DNA of 15,704 bases from JBCCFK01 sp965262315 (lineage in GTDB: Bacteria; Actinomycetota; Acidimicrobiia; Acidimicrobiales; UBA8592), in contig CBDHFJ010000107.1 in the NCBI GenBank assembly GCA_965262315.1, positions 1 to 15,704 of the forward strand, given 5' to 3'. A program made the translations under genes and the position numbers. Positions 7,074-15,282 of this stretch are shown one piece after another (the stretch's first letter is position 1; every line of letters starts with the position of its first letter). The notes beneath the pieces were generated by a model. That model saw only the letters and a program-made list of their open reading frames with translations. It was not told the DNA's origin and did no database searches.

Positions 7074-8114
7074 TCAGTCCAGCGGGACCGGAACCTGGAT
7101 GTGGCCCGGCACGAGCTGCACATCGCCTCGGGCGCCCACCTCGGGCGGATCGAGGTGCGAGGTCATGAACAGCAGCTCCGTGCCGTCGTCGAGCCGAGCC
7201 GTCGAGAGCCAGTCCGTGCCGTGGTACTCCCGGGCGGCGATCGTGGCCGTGCCGGCCGACGTGGCGACGAACCTGAGGTCGTCGGGCCGCACCATCGCGT
7301 GGATCCTTCCCGCGCCGTGTCCTGCCAGGTCCACCGGGCCCAACGCGGTGTGGGCGTCGGAACCGACGCCGGCGACCGGCAGGAAGCTCGCATCCCCCAT
7401 GAACGCAGCCACGAATCGATTGACCGGCGTGTGGAACACCGCAGCAGCGGTGTCGAGCTGCACGAACCGGCCACTGCGCATCACCGCGATCCGGTCGCCG
7501 ATGGCAAGCGCCTCCTGCTGGTCGTGGGTCACGAACACCGCCGGTGTGCCGGTGGCTTTCAGCGCCGCGACCACGTCGTGACGCAGTTGGACCCGGAGGT
7601 TGTGGTCAAGGCTCGCGAACGGCTCGTCGAACAGCATGAGGGCCGGCTCGGGAGCCAGGGCCCGGGCGAGCGCCACCCGCTGCCGCTCCCCGCCGGAGAG
7701 CTCGTGCGGGAACCGGTCACCGTGGTCACCCAGGCTCACCAGGTCGAGCATGGCGGTGACCCGGCCGGCCGTCTCGGCCCTCGACCGATCACGCACACCG
7801 AAACCCACGTTGTCCCGAACCGTGAGGTGCGGGAACAACGCGTGCTCCTGGAAGACGAGGCCCGCTGAGCGGCGCTCTGGTGGGAGCCGCACGTGCCCGT
7901 CCTCGACGAGGTCACCGCCGAGCCGGATCGTGCCGGCGTCGGCCCCGATCAGGCCGGCGATGGTGCGGAGCAGCGTGGACTTGCCGCACCCACTGGGGCC
8001 GACCAGCGCCAGCAACTCGTCGGGTCCGAGGGTGAGGTCGACGCCGTCCACGGCGACCACGTCCCCGAAGGTGGTGACGAGACCGGCGATCTCGAGCGGC
8101 GAGGGCGTGCTCAT
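7074..8114 (-). CDS. fbpC: Ferric iron ABC transporter ATP-binding protein, FbpC-like
   Basis: This 346-residue ATPase should power import by the permease encoded just upstream. Walker A is GPSGCGKST (39-47), the Q-loop glutamine is Gln89 (VFQEH), the signature is LSGGERQ (139-145), Walker B is LMLFDEPFASLD with Asp163-Glu164, and the switch histidine is His197 (FVTHDQQEA). The first 240 residues make the nucleotide-binding domain. The remaining 100 match a TOBE-like regulatory domain (AMVRPDDLRF) as in FbpC, PotA and ThiA-type subunits. The ATG shares one base with the TGA of the permease gene, so translation is coupled. Substrate assignment to iron rests on the FutA/FbpA-type binding protein in the operon; from this subunit alone a spermidine, thiamine or sulfate system would also fit. 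Confidence 0.9.
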   Translation of the reverse strand: MSTPSPLEIAGLVTTFGDVVAVDGVDLTLGPDELLALVGPSGCGKSTLLRTIAGLIGADAGTIRLGGDLVEDGHVRLPPERRSAGLVFQEHALFPHLTVRDNVGFGVRDRSRAETAGRVTAMLDLVSLGDHGDRFPHELSGGERQRVALARALAPEPALMLFDEPFASLDHNLRVQLRHDVVAALKATGTPAVFVTHDQQEALAIGDRIAVMRSGRFVQLDTAAAVFHTPVNRFVAAFMGDASFLPVAGVGSDAHTALGPVDLAGHGAGRIHAMVRPDDLRFVATSAGTATIAAREYHGTDWLSTARLDDGTELLFMTSHLDPPEVGARGDVQLVPGHIQVPVPLD

Positions 8115-9798
8115 CAGCGATCAGCCCCCCGGGACAACTGGCGCGACAGCAGCGCCACCGGCACCAGGGCCACCACGATGATGGCGAGCGCGGGGAGCGC
8201 CGCTTGTTCGAACCGGGATTCCGACGCCAGGTTGTACGTCCACACCGACAGTGTGTTGAAACCGATCGGCCGCAGCAACAACGCGATCGGCAGTTCCTTG
8301 AGCGCGTCCACCGCCACGAGGACCGCAGCGGTGATGACGCTGGTCCGCGCCAGGGGAACATGGAGGCGTCCCACGATCGTGTACGGCCGGGCGCCCAGGC
8401 TGCGCGCCGACGCCGTGACCTCGTCGGGCACCTGGCCCAGCCCCGCCTCGATGGCGTTGAGACCGGGCGCGAGGAATCGGACCGAGTACGCATAGACGAG
8501 CCCGATGAGCGACCCGGTGGCCACGACGCCGGGGAGACCGAGGCCGATGCCGCCGAGCAGGTCGTCCAGTGCCACCAGGGCCAGGACCACGCCGATCGCC
8601 ACCACTGGACCGGGCACCGCATAGCCGATCGCCGTGAGTCGAGCCGCAACGCCGGTGGCCCGCCCACCCGAGAACCGAGCGGCGTTGGTCACCACCAGGG
8701 CCACGAACACGCAGACCGCAGCGGTCAGCAGCGCCAGGATGATCGAGTTCTGGAGGAATTCGGTGAAGCGCTCGAGCAACGGGGTTCCCCGAGGTCCCGT
8801 TGCCTCTTCGGCGGCCCAGACGACGAGCTGGAGGGTCGGTGCACCGAACGACAACAGCAGGACGAACCCACAGACCGCGGCGGCACCGATCGCCTTCCAG
8901 CCTCGTAGCGGTTTGGGCCCGAGCCCCGATGCGGCTCCCGCCGCCTGGCCGAATCGCGCACGCCCACGCATCACCCGCTCGAGCCCGATCACCATCAGGG
9001 CCACCACCAGGACGAGGGTGGCGAACTCGCTGGCCGCGTCGCGGTCGAAGGTGCCGCGCCAGATGCGGAACACGCCGACGGTCACCGTGTCGACGCTGAA
9101 GTACTGCACGGTGGCGAAGTCGGTGAGCGTCTCCATCATCACCACTGCCGCCCCGGCAGCGATCGCCGGCCGCAGCAGCGGCAACAGGACCCGACGGGCG
9201 GCCTCGACGGGCCCGGCCCCGAGGCTGCGGGCCACGTCGTAGGCGCCGCCGGCCTGGTCGGCGAGCGCGCCCGTGCCAGGAGGAAGACGTAGGGGTAGAG
9301 CACCAGCGTGAACACGGCGATGGCCCCACCCATCGACCGCACCTCGGGGAACCACGCGTCCTCACCGAAGGTGTCACGCCACCACCCTTGAACCGGGCCG
9401 GTGAACCCGAACACGGAGAGGGTGACGAAGCCGAGGACGTACGACGGCATCGCCAGCGGCGCGATCAGCAGCCAACCGAACACGCGTGAGCCGGGGAAGC
9501 GGTAGGCGCTGACCAGCCACGCCAACGAGCAGCCGAGCAGCAGCGACCCGAACGATACGCCGACCAACAGGATCGCGGTGTCGGCCAGCTGACCCGGGAG
9601 GCGGGTCTCCCACTGCTGGCGCCAGACCTCCCCGTTGGGGTCGAGGATCGAGACCGCCAGGAACCCGACCGGCACCACGACCAGGACCGCAGCCACCACC
9701 GATGCGACCGGCCAGCCCCAGCGGCTGGCCCGATCCGCGGCCGATCGCTCGACCCGGTCCGCGTGCACGTCGTCGCCGGTCGGCGCGATGACCGTCAC
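8114..9798 (-). pseudogene. fbpB: Ferric iron ABC transporter permease, FbpB-like, broken by an apparent one-base frameshift
   Basis: Two frames together make one two-domain permease of about 561 residues, the normal FbpB size with roughly twelve membrane segments. The first frame starts at GTG 9798, one base after the fbpA stop. It carries segments such as VASVVAAVLVVVPVGFL and LLIAPLAMPSYVLGF, and is in register up to YPYVFLLARA (ending at 9268). The homology then continues in the -1 frame as ALADQAGGAYDVARSLG, the first EAA loop, through to the stop at 8114. Unshifted, the first frame ends at 9139 after 219 residues of non-membrane sequence. Restoring one base in GGGCGCGC (9272-9265) gives ARAALADQ. 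The second EAA loop, around ASARSLGARPYTIVGR, is intact. This may be a real inactivating mutation or a sequencing/assembly error in a GC repeat. The tight operon position between binding protein and ATPase argues for a functional ancestor. Confidence 0.85.
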
Positions 9799-9799
9799 G

Positions 9800-10810
9800 T
9801 CACTCGTAGCCGGCCTCGTCGAGGAGACGGACGGCGTCGGCGTTCAGTCGCCCGAATTCGGCGGCATTCAGCTCGTCGGCCACGAAGGTCTCACCGAAGG
9901 TGGTGGCGATCAACGCCTCGGGCGGGACGTCCGGGTTCACCGGGTACTCGTGGTTGCCGTCGACGAAGGCGCTCTGGCCATCGGTGGCCAACCATTCGAG
10001 GAGCTGCTGCGCGAGCTCGGGGTCATCGGCATGCGTGGTGACACCGGCGCCGGACAGGTTCACGTGCACCCCTCGGCCGTCCTGGTCGGCCCACACGAGC
10101 TCGACCGGGAAGTCGGCGTCGTCTTCGAGCAGGCGAGCCAGGTAGTAGTGATTGACGATGGCCACGTCGCACAACCCTTCGGCCACCGACTCGAGCGTGA
10201 TCACGTCGTTGGGCATGATCTCGGCGTTGTCGGCCCAGCCGGACACGATGGCCAGGGCATCGTCGTAGCCGATGTTGGCGATCAGGCTGGCCACCAGCGA
10301 CTGGGTGTAGGTGTTGGACGAGTTGCGGAGACAGACCCGGCCCTCCCACTGGGGCTCGGCGAGCTCGGCGTAGGTGGTGGGGAGCTCATCGGCGCCGACA
10401 CGGTCGGGGTTGTAGACGATGGTGCGGGCGCGGGCGCTGAGGGCGTACCAGTAGCCGTTCGGATCGCGCAGCGACTCGGGAACGGCGGCGTCGAGCACGG
10501 GCGAATCGATCGGCTGGAGGATGCCTTGCTCGACCGCACGGACGAGATTGCCGGCGTCCACCGTCATGTAGATGTCGGCTTCGGTGTTCTCACCCTCGGC
10601 GGCGATGCGCTCTCGGGCCTCGGCGTCGCTGACCTCGAGGAACTCGATCGAGATGCCCGTCTCCTCGGCGAACTGGGTGAACGCCTCCTCGAGGTCGTAG
10701 TGCCGTCCGGTGTAGATCTGGATCGTCTCACCGTCGCCACCTCCGCAGGCCCCCAGCAGCAACGCGGCGGCACTGGCCGCCAGAGCGAAGAACAAGACTC
10801 GCGAACGCAT
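9800..10810 (-). CDS. fbpA: Ferric iron-binding lipoprotein of ABC importer, FutA/FbpA-like
   Basis: This 336-residue extracellular solute-binding protein has a lipoprotein signal: MRSR, a hydrophobic stretch, and the lipobox LLGAC with Cys22 as the lipidated residue. Features of iron-binding FutA/FbpA proteins are YTGRHY (33-38, His37-Tyr38), SSNTYTQSL (Tyr168), the tyrosine pair in VNHYY (Tyr222-Tyr223) and GNHEYPVNP near the C-terminus. These tyrosines and the histidine match the Fe(III) ligands of cyanobacterial FutA1. ATG 10810 was chosen because GGAGG lies 9 bases upstream and the protein then begins with a proper signal peptide; the frame is open further, to 10879, without benefit. It is first in the operon with the permease (1-base gap) and the ATPase. 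A TAGGT-C-ACCTA palindrome lies about 90 bases upstream and may mediate iron control. Confidence 0.92.
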   Translation of the reverse strand: MRSRVLFFALAASAAALLLGACGGGDGETIQIYTGRHYDLEEAFTQFAEETGISIEFLEVSDAEARERIAAEGENTEADIYMTVDAGNLVRAVEQGILQPIDSPVLDAAVPESLRDPNGYWYALSARARTIVYNPDRVGADELPTTYAELAEPQWEGRVCLRNSSNTYTQSLVASLIANIGYDDALAIVSGWADNAEIMPNDVITLESVAEGLCDVAIVNHYYLARLLEDDADFPVELVWADQDGRGVHVNLSGAGVTTHADDPELAQQLLEWLATDGQSAFVDGNHEYPVNPDVPPEALIATTFGETFVADELNAAEFGRLNADAVRLLDEAGYE

Positions 10811-10896
10811 GCAGAACGGCCTCCGTCCGAGGTGCCCCGAGACCTTCCCAGGGTGTGCCGAAGCGTATCCGAGACGCATGACTTACACACAACGTC

Positions 10897-10907
10897 TAGG
10901 TCACCTA
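10897..10907. promoter_or_regulatory. Candidate iron-regulator site upstream of fbpA
   Basis: TAGGT-C-ACCTA is a perfect 11-bp palindrome in a locally A+T-richer stretch of the 145-bp gap before the iron transporter operon. TTAGGT (- strand) or TCACCTAA (+ strand) equals one half of the known DtxR/IdeR box, whose full form is TTAGGTTAG-S-CTAACCTAA. The half-site spacing here is different, with only about 12 of 19 positions matching when the full box is overlaid. A role in iron control is inferred from the downstream genes. No clear -35/-10 pair could be fixed beside it. Confidence 0.35.
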
Positions 10908-10955
10908 ACACGCGAGCGAACGCACGCCCCTTCCGGCGGACCAGCGGCGGGGGGG

Positions 10956-12020
10956 TCACCAGGCTCGAGCGCTGAACCACACCCAGACGAACCGCCACGA
11001 CGGAAGCCGTACCGACGCCGCGATGGCCGGGGTGGCCTCGCCGGGCTCGGCGTCGGGCTTGTCCGCTGCCGCTGCGGCCTGCCCGCCGCCCTCGGGATAG
11101 GGCCAGGGATTGGGCAGGCAGCCACCCAGGGATTTCGACTGCTGCATCATCACCGGTGCCGGTTGCCCGGGAGCGGGACACGGCACATGGACGTAGTCGA
11201 GGCTGTGCCCCACCTCGTGGTTGACCAGGTACCCGCGGTACTCGTCCAGCGACGCCGTCCAGTGCGAGACCGCCCCCTCCCAACGGTTGAGGTTGAAGAC
11301 GATCCGGACGTCCTCGACGTTGCAGGACAGCTGGCCGCCGGTGCGGAACGGGAGGCAGAGCCGATCGGTTGTCGCCGGCGTGGCCAGCTTGATCCGCAGA
11401 TCGGCCCGATCGACGCTGACCCGCTGGAATCGAGCCTCGCCGTTGGCGGCCCAGCTCCGCGGGTCGCCGAGGATCTCGTCGACGATCCGGGCGACGTCCT
11501 CGGGGTGGTGACCGGCAGCGGCCTCGACCTCGACGCTGTAGCGGATCAATGCGCCCCCCGTGCCGAACTGGTCCCCGCCACCCAGCGCCGGCAGCATGAC
11601 TCCTGGCTGGGCGCTCCAGCAGTCGATGCCGTGGCGCTGGTCCTCGATCACCACGCTGACGCAGACGCTCTCCGTCGCCGCGATGTCGACGGTCAGGTCC
11701 CAGCCCCAACCGCTGACGTCGCGCGGGGTCACCAGGTCCGCATCGATCCGGCGTTGGGAGGCCTCGAACCGGGGCATCGCCTGCCCGTCGACCACGACCC
11801 GGACCACCGGGGCCGTACCCGTCGGCGCCGCAGCCCATCCCACGATCCGCGTCGAGTCCTCACGAACCTGGACGAGGTCGAGCCGACCCCAGCGCGACGG
11901 CGGATCCGCCACCTGGCCGCCCGCGGACGGGGTGGGGACGACCAGCGGCGCCAACAGCGCCAGACCGATCACGAACGCCCGCACCGTGCGGTCCCTGACC
12001 GCGCGCATCACGTGAGCCAT
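10956..12020 (-). CDS. Secreted DUF3152 protein, putative metzincin-like metallopeptidase
   Basis: This 354-residue protein has an N-terminal signal peptide (hydrophobic core AFVIGLALLAPLVV, likely cleavage near SAGG-Q). A beta-rich domain at about 45-135 (TRIVGWAAAP, VRVVVDGQ, ESVCVSVVIED) resembles the small repeat domain common in actinobacterial surface proteins. The DUF3152 domain covers about 145-310. It contains NHEVGHSLDYVH, that is His268, Glu269, His272 and His278 in the HExxHxxxxxH spacing of metzincins, followed by VMMQQS as a Met-turn. Zinc peptidase activity is therefore plausible, though DUF3152 has no assigned substrate that I know of. Cysteines 221/233 and 281/301 may form disulfides. 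The tail is polar (KPDAEPGEATPA) and ends in an aromatic stretch, PSWRFVWVWF. It begins one base after the stop of the RTX-CapA gene, so the two are very probably co-translated. Confidence 0.85.
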   Translation of the reverse strand: MAHVMRAVRDRTVRAFVIGLALLAPLVVPTPSAGGQVADPPSRWGRLDLVQVREDSTRIVGWAAAPTGTAPVVRVVVDGQAMPRFEASQRRIDADLVTPRDVSGWGWDLTVDIAATESVCVSVVIEDQRHGIDCWSAQPGVMLPALGGGDQFGTGGALIRYSVEVEAAAGHHPEDVARIVDEILGDPRSWAANGEARFQRVSVDRADLRIKLATPATTDRLCLPFRTGGQLSCNVEDVRIVFNLNRWEGAVSHWTASLDEYRGYLVNHEVGHSLDYVHVPCPAPGQPAPVMMQQSKSLGGCLPNPWPYPEGGGQAAAAADKPDAEPGEATPAIAASVRLPSWRFVWVWFSARAW

Positions 12021-12021
12021 C

Positions 12022-13605
12022 TCAATCCACCGCCCTGACGTCGATGTCGAGCCCGCGCTTGGTCAATACCGCCTCGGTCTCGTCGATCACCCGGCGGTAC
12101 AGCGCGCGCGTGCCCGCCGAGAGGTCACCACGCAGCGCCTGCGGCAGCGGGACGATGGTGTAGTCGGACCGATCGACTCGGGTCGGCACATACGACACCG
12201 CACCCACCGCCCAGCCCGTTTCCTCTGAGCCGACGACGTCCAGGTAGGCGATGATGCCGTTCTGGGAGGCGGCCGGGCAGCAGGCCGCCGACTGGTTGCT
12301 GAGAAAGTTGCCCACGCCGTAGAACACGAAGCGCCCGTGGATCTCGTCCACCGGTTGGACCACGTGGACGTGGGCCCCGACGATGGCGTCGACGGCACCG
12401 GATCCGAGGAACCGTTCCGCCTGACGGACCTGCGTCTCGGAGGGGTCGACCTGGTACTCGTTGCCCCACTGGATGCTCAGGATGACCAGATCGGCGCCGG
12501 CAGCCTTGGCCGCTCGGGCATCGGCGATGACCCGCTCGACGGTGGTGACGTTGACCAGGTAGGGCTCGTCGGCGGGGAGCCGGAATCCGTTGAGGCCGTA
12601 GGTGTAGGACAGATGGCCGATCGTGAGGTCACCGAGGTCGTACAGCGTCGGTCGATCCCGCTCGCGCTGCGAGCGCGCCATGCCGGTCTGGGGCAGGCCG
12701 GCATCGGCCATCACGCGCAGGGTCGACCGGACGCCGGCCGACCCCTTGTCCATCGAGTGATTCGATGCCGTCGAGCACGCGTCGTACCCGGCCGCCACCA
12801 GCGCGGCCGGCAGGTCCCGAGGGGCGTTGAAGACCGGAAAGCCCGCCAACCCGACGTTGGTCTCCGACACCGGGGTCTCCAGGTGGCACACCGCCAGATC
12901 AGCCGTCTCGAGGAGCGGCCGGACGTCGGCGAACATCGGGCGGTAGTCGTGCTCGAGCTCGCCGCGGCCGTAGGCCGCGGCCTGGCGGATCACGGCTCCG
13001 TGGCTGAGGATCTCGCCGCTGAACGCCAGGGTCGTCGAAGGCTCACATTCCGATCGCCCGTCGTCACCGGGACCGCCGTTGCACCAATCGGGGCCGGCCC
13101 CACCGTGCAGCTGGTCATCACCTCCACGTCCTCTGAGGCGATCGTGGCCGGGGCCGCCGTCCAGGGCGTCGTTGCCGCGAGCGCCGTCGAGCTCGTCCCA
13201 CCCGCTGTTCCCGAGGAGGCGATCGGCGCCACCACCACCGGAGAGCCGATCTCGTCCCCGGCCTCCACGCAGCTCGTCACGACCGCGACCGCCGATCAGC
13301 CGATCGTCGCCCGGTCCACCGGCAATCAGATCGTCGCCACCACCGCCGCGGATGTCGTCGTCCCCTTCGAGGCCACAGATGACATCGTCGCCACCACCGC
13401 CGCGGATGTCGTCGGCAGCCCGCGTTCCGACGATCACGTCGTTGCCCGGGGTGCCGCGGGTGCGCTCGCCCTCGCTGACGACGATGGTTGCCGACCGACC
13501 GAAGCAGGTCGGGGGCTGCTGGGCGGCTCCGACGCCAGGGAGCGCGGCCACGGCGGCAGCCAGGACCACGACAGCGACCGCGCTGCCCGCAGCTCTTCCC
13601 CGCAC
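12022..13605 (-). CDS. Secreted RTX-repeat/CapA-type phosphoesterase fusion protein
   Basis: This 527-residue protein joins two modules seldom described together. A signal peptide (RGR, then AVAVVVLAAAVAAL, likely cleavage after GVGAA) is followed by 15 contiguous RTX nonapeptides at about 51-185 (GGGGDDVIC, GGPGDDRLI and so on), which fold on binding calcium outside the cell. Residues 190-450 are a CapA/PgsA-type calcineurin-like phosphoesterase domain: SGEIL (196-200), HLETP (241-245), SNHSMD (281-286), QWGNEY (379-384), GAHVHVVQP (410-418) and GNFLSN. Relatives act in poly-gamma-glutamate capsule synthesis or have unknown roles. Two positions often Asp and His (SGD, HWG) are Glu198 and Gln379 here. 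The start is GTG 13605, with GGAGG 6 bases upstream; GTG 13650 is possible but adds residues before the signal peptide. The DUF3152 gene follows after one base. Confidence 0.88.
   Translation of the reverse strand: MRGRAAGSAVAVVVLAAAVAALPGVGAAQQPPTCFGRSATIVVSEGERTRGTPGNDVIVGTRAADDIRGGGGDDVICGLEGDDDIRGGGGDDLIAGGPGDDRLIGGRGRDELRGGRGRDRLSGGGGADRLLGNSGWDELDGARGNDALDGGPGHDRLRGRGGDDQLHGGAGPDWCNGGPGDDGRSECEPSTTLAFSGEILSHGAVIRQAAAYGRGELEHDYRPMFADVRPLLETADLAVCHLETPVSETNVGLAGFPVFNAPRDLPAALVAAGYDACSTASNHSMDKGSAGVRSTLRVMADAGLPQTGMARSQRERDRPTLYDLGDLTIGHLSYTYGLNGFRLPADEPYLVNVTTVERVIADARAAKAAGADLVILSIQWGNEYQVDPSETQVRQAERFLGSGAVDAIVGAHVHVVQPVDEIHGRFVFYGVGNFLSNQSAACCPAASQNGIIAYLDVVGSEETGWAVGAVSYVPTRVDRSDYTIVPLPQALRGDLSAGTRALYRRVIDETEAVLTKRGLDIDVRAVD
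13051..13455 (-). repeat. Tandem 27-bp units coding for 15 RTX nonapeptides
   Basis: The 405-bp stretch encodes fifteen nonapeptides of the form GGxGxDxUx without a single insertion. At DNA level most units have diverged, but a 31-base stretch at 13330-13360 is identical to 13384-13414. The 54-bp offset is exactly two units, which points to a recent in-frame duplication. The repeats lie inside the RTX-CapA gene. Confidence 0.9.
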
Positions 13606-13662
13606 GGCCCTCCTCCCCGATCCCGCCGACACGCGGCCTTTGTAACACACGACGCGAGCCGG

Positions 13663-15282
13663 TCAGCGCAGGTCGATGCCCTCGTAGCCGCTCGCACGGG
13701 ACTCGGCCAACAGCGCGTTGTACTTGGGTGCCGTGCCGAAGTACGCCTGGTACCGGACGGTGCCGGCCTCGTGGCCGGCGACGTTCGAGTTGTAGCCGGT
13801 GAACCAGCCCTGGCTGCTGCGCAGCAACAGCTTCTCGTGCTGGCGGACCACCTCCTGGACCCAGGCCTTCTCGGCATCCTCGGTGGCTTCGATCCGGGTG
13901 TGGTCGTCGAGTTGCGCCTGGCGGAGCAGCTCGGTGACCCAGTCGACGGCGTTCTCGATGGCGCGAGGAAAGTTGGTCGACCCCGAGACGCTCTGCGGGC
14001 CGGCGATCATGAACAGGTTCGGGTAGCCGTGCGTGAAGATGCCGAGATGGGTCCTGGGGCCGTCGCGCCACTTGTCGCCCAGCCGTTGCCCCTCGGCACC
14101 CACGATCTCGATGCGGTCGTAGCCACCGGTGATGGCGTCGAAGCCGGTGGCGTACACGATCAGATCCAGCTCGTGATGACCGGCCGTGGTCTGGATTCCG
14201 GTGCTGGTGATCCGCTCGATCGGGGCTTCGGACAGGTCGACCAGGTGCACGTTGTCGCGGTTGTAGGCCTCGAAGTAGCGCGTTTCCAGCGGAAGCCGCT
14301 GCGTCCCGAACCCGTGGTCCTTGGGGATGAGCTTCTCGGCGACCTCCGGGTCGTCGACGCGCCGACGGATCCGATCGGCGATGTAGTCGGAGATCTCGGC
14401 GTTGGCTTCTGGCTGCAGGAAGATCTCGGGGAAGTTCGCGGCGAGAATCGCGAAACCCGGCTCGTCGTACAGCCGGTCCCAGAGCTCGATGCGTTCTTCG
14501 CGCGAGACGTTCCAGAACCCGCGCCGGTCGGGAAGGTGTTCGAACCCGCCGGGTGAGGCCGCGCAGTTCTCGAAGATCTCGTCGTACCGCGAGCGGATCT
14601 GGGCCATCTCCTCCTCGGAGATCGGGGCGTTGTTCAGCGGCGTGCTCCAGTTCGGGCGCCGCTGGAACACCTTCAGCTCACCCACCTGATCCGCGATGTC
14701 GCTGATCACCTGGATTCCCGTGGCCCCTGTCCCGATGACCCCCACGCGGCGGCCGGCGAGGGGCACCGGGTCCGTCGGCCAGGCGTAGGTGTGCCACGAG
14801 TCGCCGGCGAAGTCGTCCATGCCGTCGTAGCGCGGCAGGGTCGGGATCGACAGCGGCCCCAGGCCGGCGATCACGAAGCGGGCCCGGTGGCGCCCGCCGT
14901 TGTCGGTCTCCACGTCCCAGCGGTGATCGGCCTCGTCCCAGACCATCCGCTGCACCCGCTGTCCGAACCGCATGTGGCGGCGCAGGTCGAACGTGTCAGC
15001 GACGAAGTTCAGATACCGCAGGTTCTCCGGTTGACCGGAGAACCGCTCCTTCCAGTGCCACTGCTCGAGCACCTCGCGGGAGAACGAGTACCCATAGGTG
15101 TAGCTCTCGGAATCGAACCGGGCGCCGGGATAGCGGTTGCGATACCACGTGCCGCCGAGGTCGTCGTCGGCCTCGAGCACGATGGCATGCATCCCGAGCT
15201 CGACCAGACACTTGATCTGGTAGATGCCGGAGACGCCCGCGCCGAGCACGATGGCGTCGAAGGTCTCAGGCTCCTCGGTCAT
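13663..15282 (-). CDS. Baeyer-Villiger-type flavin monooxygenase
   Basis: This 539-residue FAD/NADPH enzyme has the normal length of a class B type I monooxygenase, inserting oxygen next to a ketone to give an ester or lactone. The FAD Rossmann motif is GAGVSG (14-19). The Baeyer-Villiger fingerprint is FAGDSWHTYAWP (158-169), matching FxGxxxHxxxW(P/D). The NADPH Rossmann motif is GTGATG (184-189). DLGGTWYRNRYPG (41-53) and VYATGFDA are further family signatures, and Arg329 in FGTQRLPLE occupies the place of the active-site arginine. The substrate (steroid, cyclic or aromatic ketone) is not readable. ATG 15282 has no Shine-Dalgarno but sits 6 bases after TACTGT, suggesting a leaderless transcript. 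It precedes the RTX-CapA gene on the same strand with a gap of 57 bases; co-transcription is possible but a functional link is not evident. Confidence 0.93.
   Translation of the reverse strand: MTEEPETFDAIVLGAGVSGIYQIKCLVELGMHAIVLEADDDLGGTWYRNRYPGARFDSESYTYGYSFSREVLEQWHWKERFSGQPENLRYLNFVADTFDLRRHMRFGQRVQRMVWDEADHRWDVETDNGGRHRARFVIAGLGPLSIPTLPRYDGMDDFAGDSWHTYAWPTDPVPLAGRRVGVIGTGATGIQVISDIADQVGELKVFQRRPNWSTPLNNAPISEEEMAQIRSRYDEIFENCAASPGGFEHLPDRRGFWNVSREERIELWDRLYDEPGFAILAANFPEIFLQPEANAEISDYIADRIRRRVDDPEVAEKLIPKDHGFGTQRLPLETRYFEAYNRDNVHLVDLSEAPIERITSTGIQTTAGHHELDLIVYATGFDAITGGYDRIEIVGAEGQRLGDKWRDGPRTHLGIFTHGYPNLFMIAGPQSVSGSTNFPRAIENAVDWVTELLRQAQLDDHTRIEATEDAEKAWVQEVVRQHEKLLLRSSQGWFTGYNSNVAGHEAGTVRYQAYFGTAPKYNALLAESRASGYEGIDLR

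Noticed and set aside
9255..9285. Programmed -1 frameshifting in the permease gene
   Set aside because: A -1 shift would restore the protein, but there is no X-XXY-YYZ slippery heptamer or evident downstream pseudoknot. A missing base in GGGCGCGC is simpler.
9635..10975. 446-codon open frame on the + strand
   Set aside because: It is antisense to fbpA and the start of the permease gene, with no domain or ribosome site.
10564..12038. Long frames on both strands overlapping the DUF3152 gene
   Set aside because: The DUF3152 frame has a signal peptide, the metzincin motif and a coupled start; the others are motif-free shadows.
13051..13455. Short tandem repeats resembling a CRISPR or satellite array
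   Set aside because: The period is 27 bp with no distinct spacers, and the units encode perfect RTX nonapeptides in frame.
12337..14556. 739-codon open frame on the + strand
   Set aside because: It lies antisense to the RTX-CapA and monooxygenase genes, both with clear domains. The translation is biased (V, D, R, G rich) with no motif, as expected from GC-rich third positions.
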